Positions 1 through 8,209 of a DNA stretch of 20,960 bases are shown here, one piece after another; position 1 is the first letter of the stretch, and every line of letters begins with the position of its first letter. The position numbers were made by a program, and so were the translations under genes. Where the stretch lies: contig JAEZJW010000039.1 in the NCBI GenBank assembly GCA_023415595.1, positions 1 through 20,960 of the forward strand. The letters run 5' to 3'. A model generated the notes under the pieces. That model worked only from the letters and a program-made list of their open reading frames with translations, made no database searches and had not been told where the DNA came from. Origin of the DNA: Bacillota bacterium. GTDB taxonomy: Bacteria; Bacillota; Clostridia; Lachnospirales; Lachnospiraceae.

Positions 1-872
1 GCAGGAGAGTTAGTGCGGGGCATGGTATCCATCGGAGCAGTCGGAGTGGTGGTACGAGAGCCTGGCATGGTACCTGTCGTCGGAGCCATCGGAGCAGCCG
101 GAGTGGTGGTACGGGAGCCTGGCATGGTACCGGTTGTCGGAGCCATCGGAGCGCCCGGAGTGGTGGTGCGGGAACCGGGCATAGTGCCGTTCATCGGAGT
201 AGTTGGAGTGGTTCCTTGTGACGGTGTCGTCATTCCCGGTCCGGGGATCCTTGTGCCGGGGGCAGTACCTGTCGAAGTGCCGGGAGTACCAGGTACAGTT
301 GGTATGCCCGTTGTCTCTTCCGGTGGAGTTCCATATAAATAAGGCATTCCGGGTGTAGTTACAGAACCGTTTGTTCCCGGCATCGGGGACATACCGGGAG
401 TAACACCGGGAGTGGCAGACGGAACGGAACCCGGAGCAGTACCTGTAGTGGAACCCGGTGTCATACGGGGTGCTGTCCTGGTTGTTGTGCCGGGGGTAGT
501 ACCCGGAGTTGTAACAGGAGGAACGGCAGGAGTAGCAGGAGTAGCGGGAGCAGCAGGTGTAGTGGGAGTTGCCGGAGTAGCGGGAGTAGCGGGAGTAGCA
601 GGAGTAGCGGGAGCGGCAGGAGTTGCAGGAGTAGTTCTGGGGGTGGTGCCAGGAGCAGTTGTTCTTCCGCTGCCGGCAGGCATAGCGGTTGATGTGCCCG
701 GGGCCGGACGATTTATGTTAGGGCTTCCTGCCCGGTTATCCGGAGCTGTGGTACCGCCGGGGCTGGTTATAGGTCTTGTGGAGGTACCGGTATTCGGTAC
801 TGTCCCATTATTTATCTGGGAGTTTCTCACCGTTTGACGATATGATTTGGACATATTGGTGTAATGTTGCAT
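1..872 (-). CDS. Pro/Thr/Ala-rich low-complexity protein, partial (runs off left edge)
   Basis: I do not recognise the family. The minus-strand frame is open from an ATG at 872-870 to the window edge, about 290 codons with no stop, and AGGAG lies 7 nt before the ATG. The first ~25 residues are ordinary and polar, beginning MQHYTNMSKSYRQ. The rest is almost entirely Pro, Thr, Ala, Gly and Ser: a run of Ala-Thr-Pro triplets near 510-640, and three 19-residue units beginning GTMPGSRTTTP near 30-200. No signal peptide, membrane segment or Cys cluster is visible. The plus-strand frames are open here only because the repeats are GC-rich, and they would give implausible Gly/Val proteins. A possible sigma-K-like promoter upstream suggests a spore surface or coat protein, but that is inference. 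The C-terminus is outside the window. Confidence 0.75.
   Translation of the reverse strand, partial: MQHYTNMSKSYRQTVRNSQINNGTVPNTGTSTRPITSPGGTTAPDNRAGSPNINRPAPGTSTAMPAGSGRTTAPGTTPRTTPATPAAPATPATPATPATPATPTTPAAPATPATPAVPPVTTPGTTPGTTTRTAPRMTPGSTTGTAPGSVPSATPGVTPGMSPMPGTNGSVTTPGMPYLYGTPPEETTGIPTVPGTPGTSTGTAPGTRIPGPGMTTPSQGTTPTTPMNGTMPGSRTTTPGAPMAPTTGTMPGSRTTTPAAPMAPTTGTMPGSRTTTPTAPMDTMPRTNSP
30..200 (-). repeat. Three tandem 57-bp units (19 codons each)
   Basis: Units at 30-86, 87-143 and 144-200 lie in frame in the minus-strand gene. The first two are nearly identical; the third is more diverged at its end. Each encodes a GTMPGSRTTTP-type segment followed by an APMAPTT-type segment. The unit length is a multiple of three, so copy-number change would keep the frame. 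Confidence 0.8.
510..640 (-). repeat. Short-period coding repeat for Ala-Thr-Pro triplets
   Basis: On the plus strand this is a 9-bp-period repeat of the form GGAGTAGCG / GGAGTAGCA. On the coding minus strand it reads Pro-Ala-Thr triplets with occasional Ala or Val substitutions. It is prone to slippage, but gain or loss of whole 9-bp units keeps the frame. Confidence 0.75.
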
Positions 873-900
873 TTGAGTGCTCCTATAAACTTTTTATTAC

Positions 901-927
901 CAATATATGCACATAGGAAGCTAATGT
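901..927 (-). promoter_or_regulatory. Possible sigma-K-like promoter for the Pro/Thr-rich gene
   Basis: On the minus strand CATATATTG (909 to 901) resembles the sigma-K -10 consensus CATAnnnTA in all but the last base. An AC dinucleotide (927-926) sits 16 bp upstream, where the short sigma-K -35 element is expected. The predicted start would be about 20 nt before the ATG at 872. The motif is short and AT-rich, so a chance match is quite possible. Confidence 0.3.
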
Positions 928-1004
928 GATATGCTGAAAAGGCCCAGGATTTGAATAGTTATTGATGATTGGTCTGAAATTGGATAAAATTAATAATTAT
1001 TTTA

Positions 1005-1033
1005 TTGTACTATTTACTAAAAAAATATAAAAT
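1005..1033 (+). promoter_or_regulatory. Possible sigma-A promoter for the methyltransferase operon
   Basis: TTGTAC (1005-1010), a 17-bp spacer and TAAAAT (1028-1033) lie about 90 bp before the methyltransferase start. The -35 match is weak and the -10 match is good. The 252-bp gap between the divergent genes holds nothing else I recognise. Confidence 0.4.
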
Positions 1034-1124
1034 AGAGGTTGGGTAATAATAAATCCAAGGAATAGAAATAGGGATTACTCAGCGCAGAGCTAAGAAGACC
1101 GGCAGGACAGTGAAGGATGAAATT

Positions 1125-2345
1125 ATGGATCAGAAGATCATACAGGCATTTGAAGATAATTTGAATAATCAATTTACGGGAGCAGTGATCAGCAACTCTT
1201 CGGATAAGGAACGATCTGCCAAGATTAAGCTGCGTCCAGTGCTTCTTAAGGGAGAGCTGCTCTTCCAGATATCTGAATATAAAGGCGAAAAGGTATTCCA
1301 TAGTAATTATACGAAGGAAGAACTGATGCTTAAGCTTCCGGAGTGGTTTGAAGGCTTATTCAGGCAGGCTGAACTTAACACTCGGTCAGACCGGATTACG
1401 ATTCTGGTCAGTAAGAAGGGCAAGGCTACCGTAAACAGGAAAAAGGGAGTGCCCATAGCATCACAAATGGATGCAGGGAATTCTGTACCTGATTCCGAGA
1501 GAGAACTTAAGCTTTATAGTCATAATAAAAAGAAGAACTATATTCTGGAGGAAGGAACCGCACTTCCGTTTCTGGTAGATCTGGGGGTTATGACGGAGGA
1601 CGGTAAGGTTGTTAAGGCTAAGTCGGATAAATTCCGCCAGATCAACCGATTTCTTGAGTTTATCGAGGACATTCTGCCTTATCTGGAGAAAGACCGGGAG
1701 CTAACCATATTGGATTTTGGATGTGGTAAATCTTACCTCACCTTTGCGATGTATTACTATCTGAAGATCATGAAGGAATACAGAATCAATGTTGTCGGAC
1801 TGGACTTAAAGACAGATGTAATCAATCATTGCAATGATTTAAGCAGAGAGTATGGATACGACAAGCTTACCTTCCTGCAGGGAGATATCGCTTCCTATGA
1901 AGGGAAGGATAAGGTAGATATGGTTGTAACCCTCCATGCATGCGATACGGCTACAGACCATGCGTTATATAAAGCAATTACCTGGGGAGCGAGGGTTATC
2001 CTGTCCGTCCCCTGTTGTCAGCATGAATTGAATAGTCAGATCCGTAATGAGATTCTGCAGCCAGTATTGAAATATGGAATTATAAAAGAAAGAATGGCAG
2101 CTCTGATTACGGATGCCTTAAGGGCTGAGCTCTTAGAAACGATGGGCTATAGGGTCCAGCTGCTGGAATTCATTGATATGGAACACACCCCGAAAAATAT
2201 CCTGATCCGTGCCGTTAGGCGGGAGGATAAGGGGAGAAACATAAAGCTACAGGAGAAGAGACTTAAGGATTGTATGGACTTCCTTGGGGTGGCTCCCAGC
2301 CTTGAAAAGCTAATCCGTACCATTAAGTCAGAAGAAGGGAAATAA
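1125..2345 (+). CDS. Class I SAM-dependent methyltransferase (METTL25/GSTCD-like, Methyltransf_32 type)
   Basis: A predicted cytoplasmic SAM-dependent methyltransferase of 406 residues; the substrate is not evident. The N-terminal ~165 residues form a separate domain I cannot name. The Rossmann domain then shows KFRQINRFLEFIEDIL (~169-184), the SAM-binding loop DFGCGK (~197-202), the acidic strand end GLDLK (~225-229), LHACDTATD (~270-278) and SVPCCQHE (~294-301). The last two are typical of the methyltransferase family shared with eukaryotic METTL25 and GSTCD, some members of which are thought to act on RNA. I chose ATG 1125 because AAGGA lies 7 nt upstream. A GTG at 1110 in the same frame would add five residues but has a weaker site. 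The next gene begins one base after the stop, so the two are probably cotranscribed. Confidence 0.85.
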   Translation: MDQKIIQAFEDNLNNQFTGAVISNSSDKERSAKIKLRPVLLKGELLFQISEYKGEKVFHSNYTKEELMLKLPEWFEGLFRQAELNTRSDRITILVSKKGKATVNRKKGVPIASQMDAGNSVPDSERELKLYSHNKKKNYILEEGTALPFLVDLGVMTEDGKVVKAKSDKFRQINRFLEFIEDILPYLEKDRELTILDFGCGKSYLTFAMYYYLKIMKEYRINVVGLDLKTDVINHCNDLSREYGYDKLTFLQGDIASYEGKDKVDMVVTLHACDTATDHALYKAITWGARVILSVPCCQHELNSQIRNEILQPVLKYGIIKERMAALITDALRAELLETMGYRVQLLEFIDMEHTPKNILIRAVRREDKGRNIKLQEKRLKDCMDFLGVAPSLEKLIRTIKSEEGK

Positions 2346-2346
2346 G

Positions 2347-4884
2347 GTGCTGAAACAGGTATACCGCATACTCATTTTAATAGGAGTGTTTATCGCCTCT
2401 CTCTACTATTTCAGCAGAGATATTAAGGAGGTTGTTTTTGATATCGATAATACGACCGTGATGGAAGAAACAACATTTCCCCAGGTTAACATTAGGGTTG
2501 GAAATGAGATGATTAACAGAATTCACGGCTACAGCAGCAACCTGGATGCGAATAAGGTCCGGGAAGGGGTCATCCCTTTGAATGAGGACAAAGCTTTTGA
2601 AGTAATGATACAGGAAGAAGCATATCATATTAAAAAGCTTAACTATGAGCTTCGGGAATTCAATGGTAACGAATTAATTGAGACGGATTCCGTCAGTGTC
2701 TTTGAAGAGGATGGCAATTATAAAACCGCAAAAATTAAACTGAAGGCCGTACTAGAGACTGAGAAGGAATACGCCGTTAAAATATCCCTGGTTACCAGTG
2801 ACAGCAAGAAAATCTATTTTTACCAGAGAGTCAAGCAGCAGAATGAGACAGCCTTAAGCGAAAAACTGGAATTTATAATGAGTTTTCATAATGCCACTAA
2901 GGATAAGGCGACAGCAGGATGGATCGTAGACAGGCTTGAAACAGACAGTAAACAGGAAAATACTACATTGGCTAAGGTGGATATTCATTCCAACCTGGAC
3001 TTGGTTACCTGGGGAAACCTGAAACCGGAATTTCTGACCGATGTGATTCCGACAGTTGTTGAGATCAGTCCCGGTTTGGCAACAGTAGTATTGGAGTATA
3101 TGATCCGGGCTGAGATAGCCGGTGCACCAGAGCTTTTTGAAGTGAAGGAATTCTATCGGGTACAGTATACGAACGACAAGATTTATCTGCTTAATTACGA
3201 GCGAACGATGGAGGCACTCTTTGATCCTGCGAGGGCCAGTATTGCCAAGAATCAGCTGAAACTGGGGATTACTTCGGATACTGAGGTGGCCTTCCTTGCG
3301 AGCCCGGATAAGAAGAAGCTGGCATTTATCAGGAACAGGGAGCTGTGGTTCTATAATCTGGAGGATAATAAGCTGGTAAGGGTATTCTCTTTCCGCCAGG
3401 AGGTTACGGATTATATCCGAGACCTTTACAACCAGCATGACATTCGGATTCTGAATATGGATGCGGAAGGTAATATTCACTTCCTCGTATACGGATATAT
3501 GAACCGGGGACAGTATGAAGGCAAGGTAGGCATTGTACTCTACCGATATATCCGTGCGGAGAACCGGATTGAGGAGAGGGTATATATCCCGGTGGAGGAA
3601 CCTTACCAGACCCTGAAGGAGAACATGGGCTCATTGGCTTATGTAAGTGCTATGGAAATGTTTTATTTCCATATCTATCATAATATCTATTCCTATAATC
3701 TGATTACCGGCCAAACGGAAGTTTTGGCAGAGGGAGTTGCACCAAATCAGGTGGTCTTCCTTCCGGAGAAAGGATATGTTGCCTGGCAGGGTAACCCGGA
3801 CCCTGGATTATCGAAGCAAATTAAAATTATGGAGCTGGAGACCGGGCAGATACAGGCGATTGACGCCCTCACAGGATATAACATCCTTCTGTTGGATATG
3901 ATAGATTCTAACCTGATCTATGGCTTAGCCAAGGAAGATGATATTACAACAATGGTGGACGGCAGGCTTATGATTCCAATGGACACAGTAGAGATTGCTA
4001 CCTTTGACCGAGAGGTTCTTAAGCATTATAGTAAGCCCGGTTACTATGTAACAGAGATTGCTGTGAAAGATAATATCATAGAATTAAGCAGTGTGTTGAG
4101 GACTACCATCGGCAGTGATATGATATTTACCGAAGCTCCTCAGGATTATATCATGAATCAGGTCACGGATGAGAAGCAGCTGGTGGGGGTTATCTCCAGG
4201 GTGACTGATGAGGCTCTGACGGAGATGTATCTGACGCTTCCCGAAGGCTTTACCATGCCCGGGGTTCCATCACAGGAGATTACTGTGAATACGGTAATTA
4301 CACAGGATCCCACAGTCAGGCTGCAGCTGCAGGAGAAAGAAGAGAACTTATATTATACTTATGTGGCAGGAGAGCTTACCGCGGTAAACAAAAGTGCTGC
4401 TGAAGCTGTTGCTGAGGCAAACACCAGAGTGGGTGTGGTGCTTAACAGCAGAACCCAGCTGGTATGGGAGCGAATTGCAAAGCCATCCAAGACATCGATA
4501 CCGGGTTATGACCAGCTTGTGATTGATAAAACCGGGGAGACCCTGAGCAGCTGTATCAGAATGCTGATAAAACATTCAGGGAAGGATCCGGGTAATGTGT
4601 CGGTGACTGCTAGCTCTGTATACGAGGTTTTGACTGCGCATATGGAGAAAACCCCGGTAATTCTTACCGGTAGTACACTGGAAGAAGCACTGTACTATAT
4701 AGCCAAGGGCAGACCGGTTATCGCGATGACCGATTACAAGAACGCACTATTGATTTACGGATATGATGGCTTTAACATCAATGTAGCCGATCCGGCTGAA
4801 GGGAAAGTGAGAAAGGTCGGATTACAGGATAGCAAGGAAATGTTTGAAGGAGCGGGAAATGTCTTCATTTCCTACCTTGAATAA
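2347..4884 (+). CDS. Membrane-anchored extracytoplasmic protein with propeller-like middle and C39-like C-terminal domain
   Basis: An 845-residue protein of unknown function. Residues ~5-23 form a hydrophobic segment after a short basic start, so it is probably anchored with the bulk outside the cell. The middle contains motifs such as FLASPDKKKLAFIRNRELWF (from ~308) that look like blades of a WD40/TolB-type beta-propeller. The last ~113 residues resemble a C39-like papain fold: Cys736 in SSCIRML, then VIAMTDYKNALLIYGYDG and VADP (Asp ~815). In active C39 proteases a His precedes the hydrophobic strand leading to GYD; here that place is occupied by Asn (~799), so catalysis is doubtful. The start is GTG, with GAAGGG about 7 nt upstream inside the preceding gene. 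The role is unknown; sensing or binding of a wall or peptide ligand is only a guess. Confidence 0.75.
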   Translation: MLKQVYRILILIGVFIASLYYFSRDIKEVVFDIDNTTVMEETTFPQVNIRVGNEMINRIHGYSSNLDANKVREGVIPLNEDKAFEVMIQEEAYHIKKLNYELREFNGNELIETDSVSVFEEDGNYKTAKIKLKAVLETEKEYAVKISLVTSDSKKIYFYQRVKQQNETALSEKLEFIMSFHNATKDKATAGWIVDRLETDSKQENTTLAKVDIHSNLDLVTWGNLKPEFLTDVIPTVVEISPGLATVVLEYMIRAEIAGAPELFEVKEFYRVQYTNDKIYLLNYERTMEALFDPARASIAKNQLKLGITSDTEVAFLASPDKKKLAFIRNRELWFYNLEDNKLVRVFSFRQEVTDYIRDLYNQHDIRILNMDAEGNIHFLVYGYMNRGQYEGKVGIVLYRYIRAENRIEERVYIPVEEPYQTLKENMGSLAYVSAMEMFYFHIYHNIYSYNLITGQTEVLAEGVAPNQVVFLPEKGYVAWQGNPDPGLSKQIKIMELETGQIQAIDALTGYNILLLDMIDSNLIYGLAKEDDITTMVDGRLMIPMDTVEIATFDREVLKHYSKPGYYVTEIAVKDNIIELSSVLRTTIGSDMIFTEAPQDYIMNQVTDEKQLVGVISRVTDEALTEMYLTLPEGFTMPGVPSQEITVNTVITQDPTVRLQLQEKEENLYYTYVAGELTAVNKSAAEAVAEANTRVGVVLNSRTQLVWERIAKPSKTSIPGYDQLVIDKTGETLSSCIRMLIKHSGKDPGNVSVTASSVYEVLTAHMEKTPVILTGSTLEEALYYIAKGRPVIAMTDYKNALLIYGYDGFNINVADPAEGKVRKVGLQDSKEMFEGAGNVFISYLE

Positions 4885-4893
4885 TTAATACAA

Positions 4894-4968
4894 TAGGTAA
4901 TTGCGAAGCTTCAAATGTGTATCTGCTGTGTATATTGCTAAGGTGTTTATTAGCTTCGCAATTACTTA
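4894..4968. repeat. 75-bp inverted repeat with 17-bp arms (MITE remnant or RNA hairpin)
   Basis: Arms at 4894-4910 and 4952-4968 pair over 17 positions, with one G-T mismatch. The inner 13 bp (TAATTGCGAAGCT and its complement) are exact. The loop is 41 nt. The outermost bases are TA on both sides, as expected for insertion at a TA target. No T-run follows, so an intrinsic terminator is less likely. Confidence 0.55.
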
Positions 4969-4989
4969 AAATAGAATACAAAACATGAT

Positions 4990-4995
4990 AAGGAG
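4990..4995 (+). promoter_or_regulatory. Ribosome binding site that decides the aminopeptidase start
   Basis: AAGGAG here is only 2 nt from the ATG at 4998 but 8 nt from the in-frame ATG at 5004. The second start is therefore preferred. Confidence 0.6.
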
Positions 4996-5003
4996 ACATG
5001 AAA

Positions 5004-6122
5004 ATGGATGAGAGAATTAAGAAATTAGCAAGTAATCTTGTTAATTATTCAATGGAGGTAAAGAAGGGTGATAAGGTCTATGTACACTACATCGGAATGT
5101 CTACCCAGGACCTCGCAAGACAGTTGGTGAAGGAGATATACAAGGTGGGAGGAATTCCCTTCGTACACTATACCGATCCGACGCTACTGAGAGAGGTTCT
5201 TCTGGATTGCAGTGAGGAACAGATGGCTTTGTCAGCTAAAATTGATGCTGCTGAGATGGCTCAGATGGATTGCTATGTTGGTGTCCGCGGAGCCGATAAT
5301 GTATCCGAGAATGCTGATATTATGGCAGAAAAGATGAAGATATATGAAACCTATTATCAAACACCGGTGCATCATGATATCCGTGTGAAGAAGACCAGAT
5401 GGGTAGTTCTTCGCTATCCTAATGCAGCGATGGCTCAATTGGCTAATATGAGCCAGGAGGGCTTTGAAGATTTCTATTTCAATGTATGTAACCTGGACTA
5501 TGCTAAGATGGGCAAGGCAATGTTAAATCTGAAGGCCTTGATGGAACGTACGGATAAGGTAAGGATCGTTGGACCGGGGACAGATTTGAGCTTCTCAATC
5601 AAAAACAAGCCTGCGATCCCCTGTGATGGCGGACGAAATATTCCGGATGGTGAAGTATATACTGCTCCTGTAAGAGAAAGCGTAAATGGTACCTTAACCT
5701 ATAATACCCCCGCAGTATTTCAGGGTTTTACCTATGAGAATATTTCTTTCCGCTTTGAAAATGGAAAGATTGTGGAAGCCACAGCGAATGATACGACCAG
5801 AATTAACCATGTACTTGATACGGATGAAGGAGCACGTTACATCGGAGAATTTGCCATCGGTGTTAACCCCTATATCCTGAAGCCGATGAAGGACACCTTA
5901 TTTGATGAGAAAATTATGGGCTCCTTCCACTTCACACCCGGTAACTGCTATGAAGAGGAAGCTCCGAACGGTAATCATTCCGCCATCCACTGGGATCTGG
6001 TATGTATTCAGACTCCGGAATACGGTGGGGGGGAAATCTATTTCGATGATGTATTGATTCGTAAGAACGGGCGATTTGTAATTGAGGAACTGGATTGCCT
6101 GAACCCCGAAAATCTAATCTAA
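5004..6122 (+). CDS. Aminopeptidase, peptidase family M29 (AmpS/PepS-like)
   Basis: A cytoplasmic metallo-aminopeptidase that would remove N-terminal residues from peptides using two metal ions. The protein is 372 residues, slightly shorter than the usual ~410. Residues at the expected spacing for the M29 metal site are visible: Glu217 in IPDGEVYTAP, Glu282 in GEFAIG, His309 in SFHF, Tyr316, and His329/Asp331 in AIHWDLV. The N-terminal MDERIKKLASNLVNYS is also typical of the family. ATG 5004 fits the ribosome binding site better than ATG 4998. The stop codon overlaps the AAGGAGG of the downstream glycosyltransferase gene, so the two are probably translated from one mRNA. I see no sign of damage. 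Confidence 0.9.
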   Translation: MDERIKKLASNLVNYSMEVKKGDKVYVHYIGMSTQDLARQLVKEIYKVGGIPFVHYTDPTLLREVLLDCSEEQMALSAKIDAAEMAQMDCYVGVRGADNVSENADIMAEKMKIYETYYQTPVHHDIRVKKTRWVVLRYPNAAMAQLANMSQEGFEDFYFNVCNLDYAKMGKAMLNLKALMERTDKVRIVGPGTDLSFSIKNKPAIPCDGGRNIPDGEVYTAPVRESVNGTLTYNTPAVFQGFTYENISFRFENGKIVEATANDTTRINHVLDTDEGARYIGEFAIGVNPYILKPMKDTLFDEKIMGSFHFTPGNCYEEEAPNGNHSAIHWDLVCIQTPEYGGGEIYFDDVLIRKNGRFVIEELDCLNPENLI

Positions 6123-6134
6123 GGAGGCGTATCC

Positions 6135-7154
6135 GTGATGAAGCTTCTGACAGCTGCTATACCCTGCTATAATTCTGCCGCTTATATGAATCATGCGATA
6201 GAAACCTTGCTATCCGGCGGGGATGAGATGGATATTATTATTGTTAATGACGGTTCTTCTGATGATACTCAGAGGATCGGAGAGGAGTATCAGGCGAAGT
6301 ATCCCGGAATCGTCCGAATCATCAACCAGGAGAATGGAGGTCATGGTGAGGCAGTAAACACCGGCCTCGCGAATGCACAGGGCCTATATTTCAAAGTAGT
6401 GGACAGCGACGACTGGGTGAATGAAGAGGCACTTCGCCAGGTGATGGATACCTTAAAGAATCTGATCGCGGATGGCAACAGCCCGGACCTGTTCCTATCC
6501 AATTATGTCTATGAGAAGGTAGATGCCAAGAAGAAGAAGGTCATAAACTATAACTGGGCATTGCCAAAGGGACAGATTTTCACCTGGGATGAGATTATGC
6601 ATTTTAAGCAGAGTCAGAATATCCTGATGCACTCCTGCATTTACCGCACAAAGCTATTAAAGGATTGTGGAATTCGTCTGCCGAAACATACCTTCTATGT
6701 GGATAACATCTTTGTTTATCAGCCGCTTCCTTTTGTAAAGACGATGTATTACCTGGATGTTAATCTTTATCGGTATTTTATCGGAAGATCGGATCAATCG
6801 GTCAACGAGCAGGTGATGATTAAGAGGATTGACCAGCAGCTGAGAATAACTAAGATCATGATAGAGTCCCATAACCTGGAGCAGATCAGAAGTGCAAAGC
6901 TCAGAAATTACATGATCAAATACCTCTCCATGATGATGACCATCTGCTCTGTCTTCCTGATTAAGGAGGGCAGTGAGGAGAGCCTGGGGAAGAAGCAGGA
7001 CCTTTGGGATTATTTAAAGAGCTATGATAAATGGCTCTATAAGAAGATTCGTTCTCAGATCCTGGGTCGTTCGATGAACCTTCCCGGTAAGTTCGGACGT
7101 AAAATTGTAGAGGTGGGTTATACTATCACCAGGAAGATCTACGGTTTCAACTAG
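6135..7154 (+). CDS. Family 2 glycosyltransferase
   Basis: A GT-A fold glycosyltransferase of 339 residues, transferring a sugar from a nucleotide-sugar donor to an unknown acceptor. The N-terminus begins with the usual strand LLTAAIPCYNSAAYM, followed by the nucleotide-binding VNDGSSDDT (~37-45), ENGGHGEAVNTGL (~66-78) and the metal-binding VVDSDDW (~88-94). The C-terminal ~200 residues are rich in basic and aromatic residues and lack clear transmembrane helices, so it is probably cytoplasmic or membrane-peripheral. AAGGAGG lies 7 nt before the GTG at 6135; the ATG immediately after (6138) is an equally possible start. It follows the aminopeptidase with a 12-nt gap. No polysaccharide cluster surrounds it, so the acceptor cannot be guessed. 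Confidence 0.9.
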   Translation: MMKLLTAAIPCYNSAAYMNHAIETLLSGGDEMDIIIVNDGSSDDTQRIGEEYQAKYPGIVRIINQENGGHGEAVNTGLANAQGLYFKVVDSDDWVNEEALRQVMDTLKNLIADGNSPDLFLSNYVYEKVDAKKKKVINYNWALPKGQIFTWDEIMHFKQSQNILMHSCIYRTKLLKDCGIRLPKHTFYVDNIFVYQPLPFVKTMYYLDVNLYRYFIGRSDQSVNEQVMIKRIDQQLRITKIMIESHNLEQIRSAKLRNYMIKYLSMMMTICSVFLIKEGSEESLGKKQDLWDYLKSYDKWLYKKIRSQILGRSMNLPGKFGRKIVEVGYTITRKIYGFN

Positions 7155-7193
7155 AGTGTTTCTGTTATCTTATCATTTCATAACATAATGCAA

Positions 7194-7221
7194 GAGGGTG
7201 CTGCCATATGGCAGCACCCTC
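7194..7221. terminator. Perfect 28-bp palindrome between convergent genes, likely bidirectional terminator
   Basis: GAGGGTGCTGCCAT is followed directly by its exact reverse complement. The resulting GC-rich stem lies 39 bp after the glycosyltransferase stop and 46 bp after the PAP2 stop on the other strand. Neither side has a good T-run, so termination strength is uncertain. Confidence 0.6.
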
Positions 7222-7267
7222 GTTAATACTGAATTACAATATTTCATTAGCGAATAATCCGGCAGCT

Positions 7268-7963
7268 CTACTGGGATGCCTTGGACAGCTCCCGTTCCGA
7301 CTGCTTGAATACCTTACCCCAGGAAGGAATATAGACAAGAACATACATGATAGCGCTCAGTGCTATTCCTCCGAAGATATCTAATACGGAATGCTGCTTT
7401 AAGAATACGGTGGATAAACAGATGGATACCGTCAGTACAAGAGTGGACCATTGCAGCCATTTGATTTTACGTAATCGCTCATTTTTATGGATAGCGATCA
7501 TGGCACCGATGGAATTAAATACATGGATGCTGGGAAAAACATTCGTAGCCGTATCAAATCCGTATAAGCGGGATAAAATGTCAAGGAATATATTACTGCG
7601 TCCTAAGGAATCGATATCTACCCGAAGCTCATGCCCGTTTGGCCAAAGAGTATAGATCACGAGGCAGATGGTCATTCCGATGAATAAAAAGGCACATAAT
7701 TTATAAAATTCCGACTTCGAGGTCAGGAGAAAGTATGCTACGGTGATAAAGATGAAGATAAACCATAAAAAGTAAGGGATAATGAAAATCTCCATAAATG
7801 GAATCAGATCATCCAGCTTCGAATAGATATGGGTAAACTTTGAATCATCCGTAACCGTACGTTCAAGATAAGTAAACCACAGCATATAAACAAAAAAATA
7901 AGACAGGATCACTCCGTGCTTATATTTAGCAATCAGGTGCTTCATGGCATTTAGAAATTTCAT
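7268..7963 (-). CDS. PAP2 superfamily membrane phosphatase / phosphotransferase
   Basis: An integral membrane protein of 231 residues with about six hydrophobic segments. The PAP2 catalytic motifs sit in the second half: FPSIHV (143-148, His147), and S-T-x5-His191-x3-Asp195 in STVFLKQHSVLD. The usual Arg after Ser in the third motif is Thr185, a pattern seen in the Aur1/inositol-phosphorylceramide-synthase branch of PAP2 proteins. I do not see a clear first motif (KxxxxxxRP). Substrates of such enzymes are lipid phosphates such as phosphatidic acid or undecaprenyl pyrophosphate; which one applies here cannot be told. It is a single gene with its own promoter, convergent with the glycosyltransferase. 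The last ~20 residues are a basic cytoplasmic tail. Confidence 0.8.
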   Translation of the reverse strand: MKFLNAMKHLIAKYKHGVILSYFFVYMLWFTYLERTVTDDSKFTHIYSKLDDLIPFMEIFIIPYFLWFIFIFITVAYFLLTSKSEFYKLCAFLFIGMTICLVIYTLWPNGHELRVDIDSLGRSNIFLDILSRLYGFDTATNVFPSIHVFNSIGAMIAIHKNERLRKIKWLQWSTLVLTVSICLSTVFLKQHSVLDIFGGIALSAIMYVLVYIPSWGKVFKQSERELSKASQ

Positions 7964-8057
7964 GTATGTCCAGCCTTTCCGTTAAATTTATTGGGTAGAG
8001 TATCTATCAGTTCGAAAGGGGAAACCCCGGTTAGCTTTCTTTTGCTTACTTCGCCTT

Positions 8058-8086
8058 ATTGTAACATATAATTTCCTAGATAACAA
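8058..8086 (-). promoter_or_regulatory. Sigma-A promoter for the PAP2 gene
   Basis: On the minus strand TTGTTA (8086 to 8081), a 17-bp spacer and TACAAT (8063 to 8058). It would give a leader of about 90 nt. That leader includes a small GGGGTTTCCCC hairpin near 8015-8030. Confidence 0.6.
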
Positions 8087-8209
8087 TATACAGAACATTA
8101 CTTTTATTATCAGTGTTATCCTAGACTGACAGAATAGGGAAAGACGTTCGGGTACGGGGGTTGACCGAGGGGACTGACCAAGGGTTATGGCTGACAGGTG
8201 ATTAAGTCA
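8087..8209. other. Intergenic stretch with no recognised feature
   Basis: This lies between the divergent PAP2 and deoB promoters. It contains G-rich stretches on the plus strand, but I see no ORF with a ribosome binding site, no clear hairpin and no repeat. Confidence 0.5.

Noticed and set aside
13..837. Plus-strand Gly/Val/Ala-rich reading frames (13-342, 412-837)
   Set aside because: They are mirror images of the repetitive minus-strand gene, which has a proper ribosome binding site, an ordinary N-terminus and one uninterrupted frame of 290 codons. The plus frames have no ribosome binding site and are broken by stops.
1017..1301. Minus-strand 94-residue frame overlapping the methyltransferase start
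   Set aside because: It is mostly a shadow of the methyltransferase gene, and its composition is unlike a real protein.
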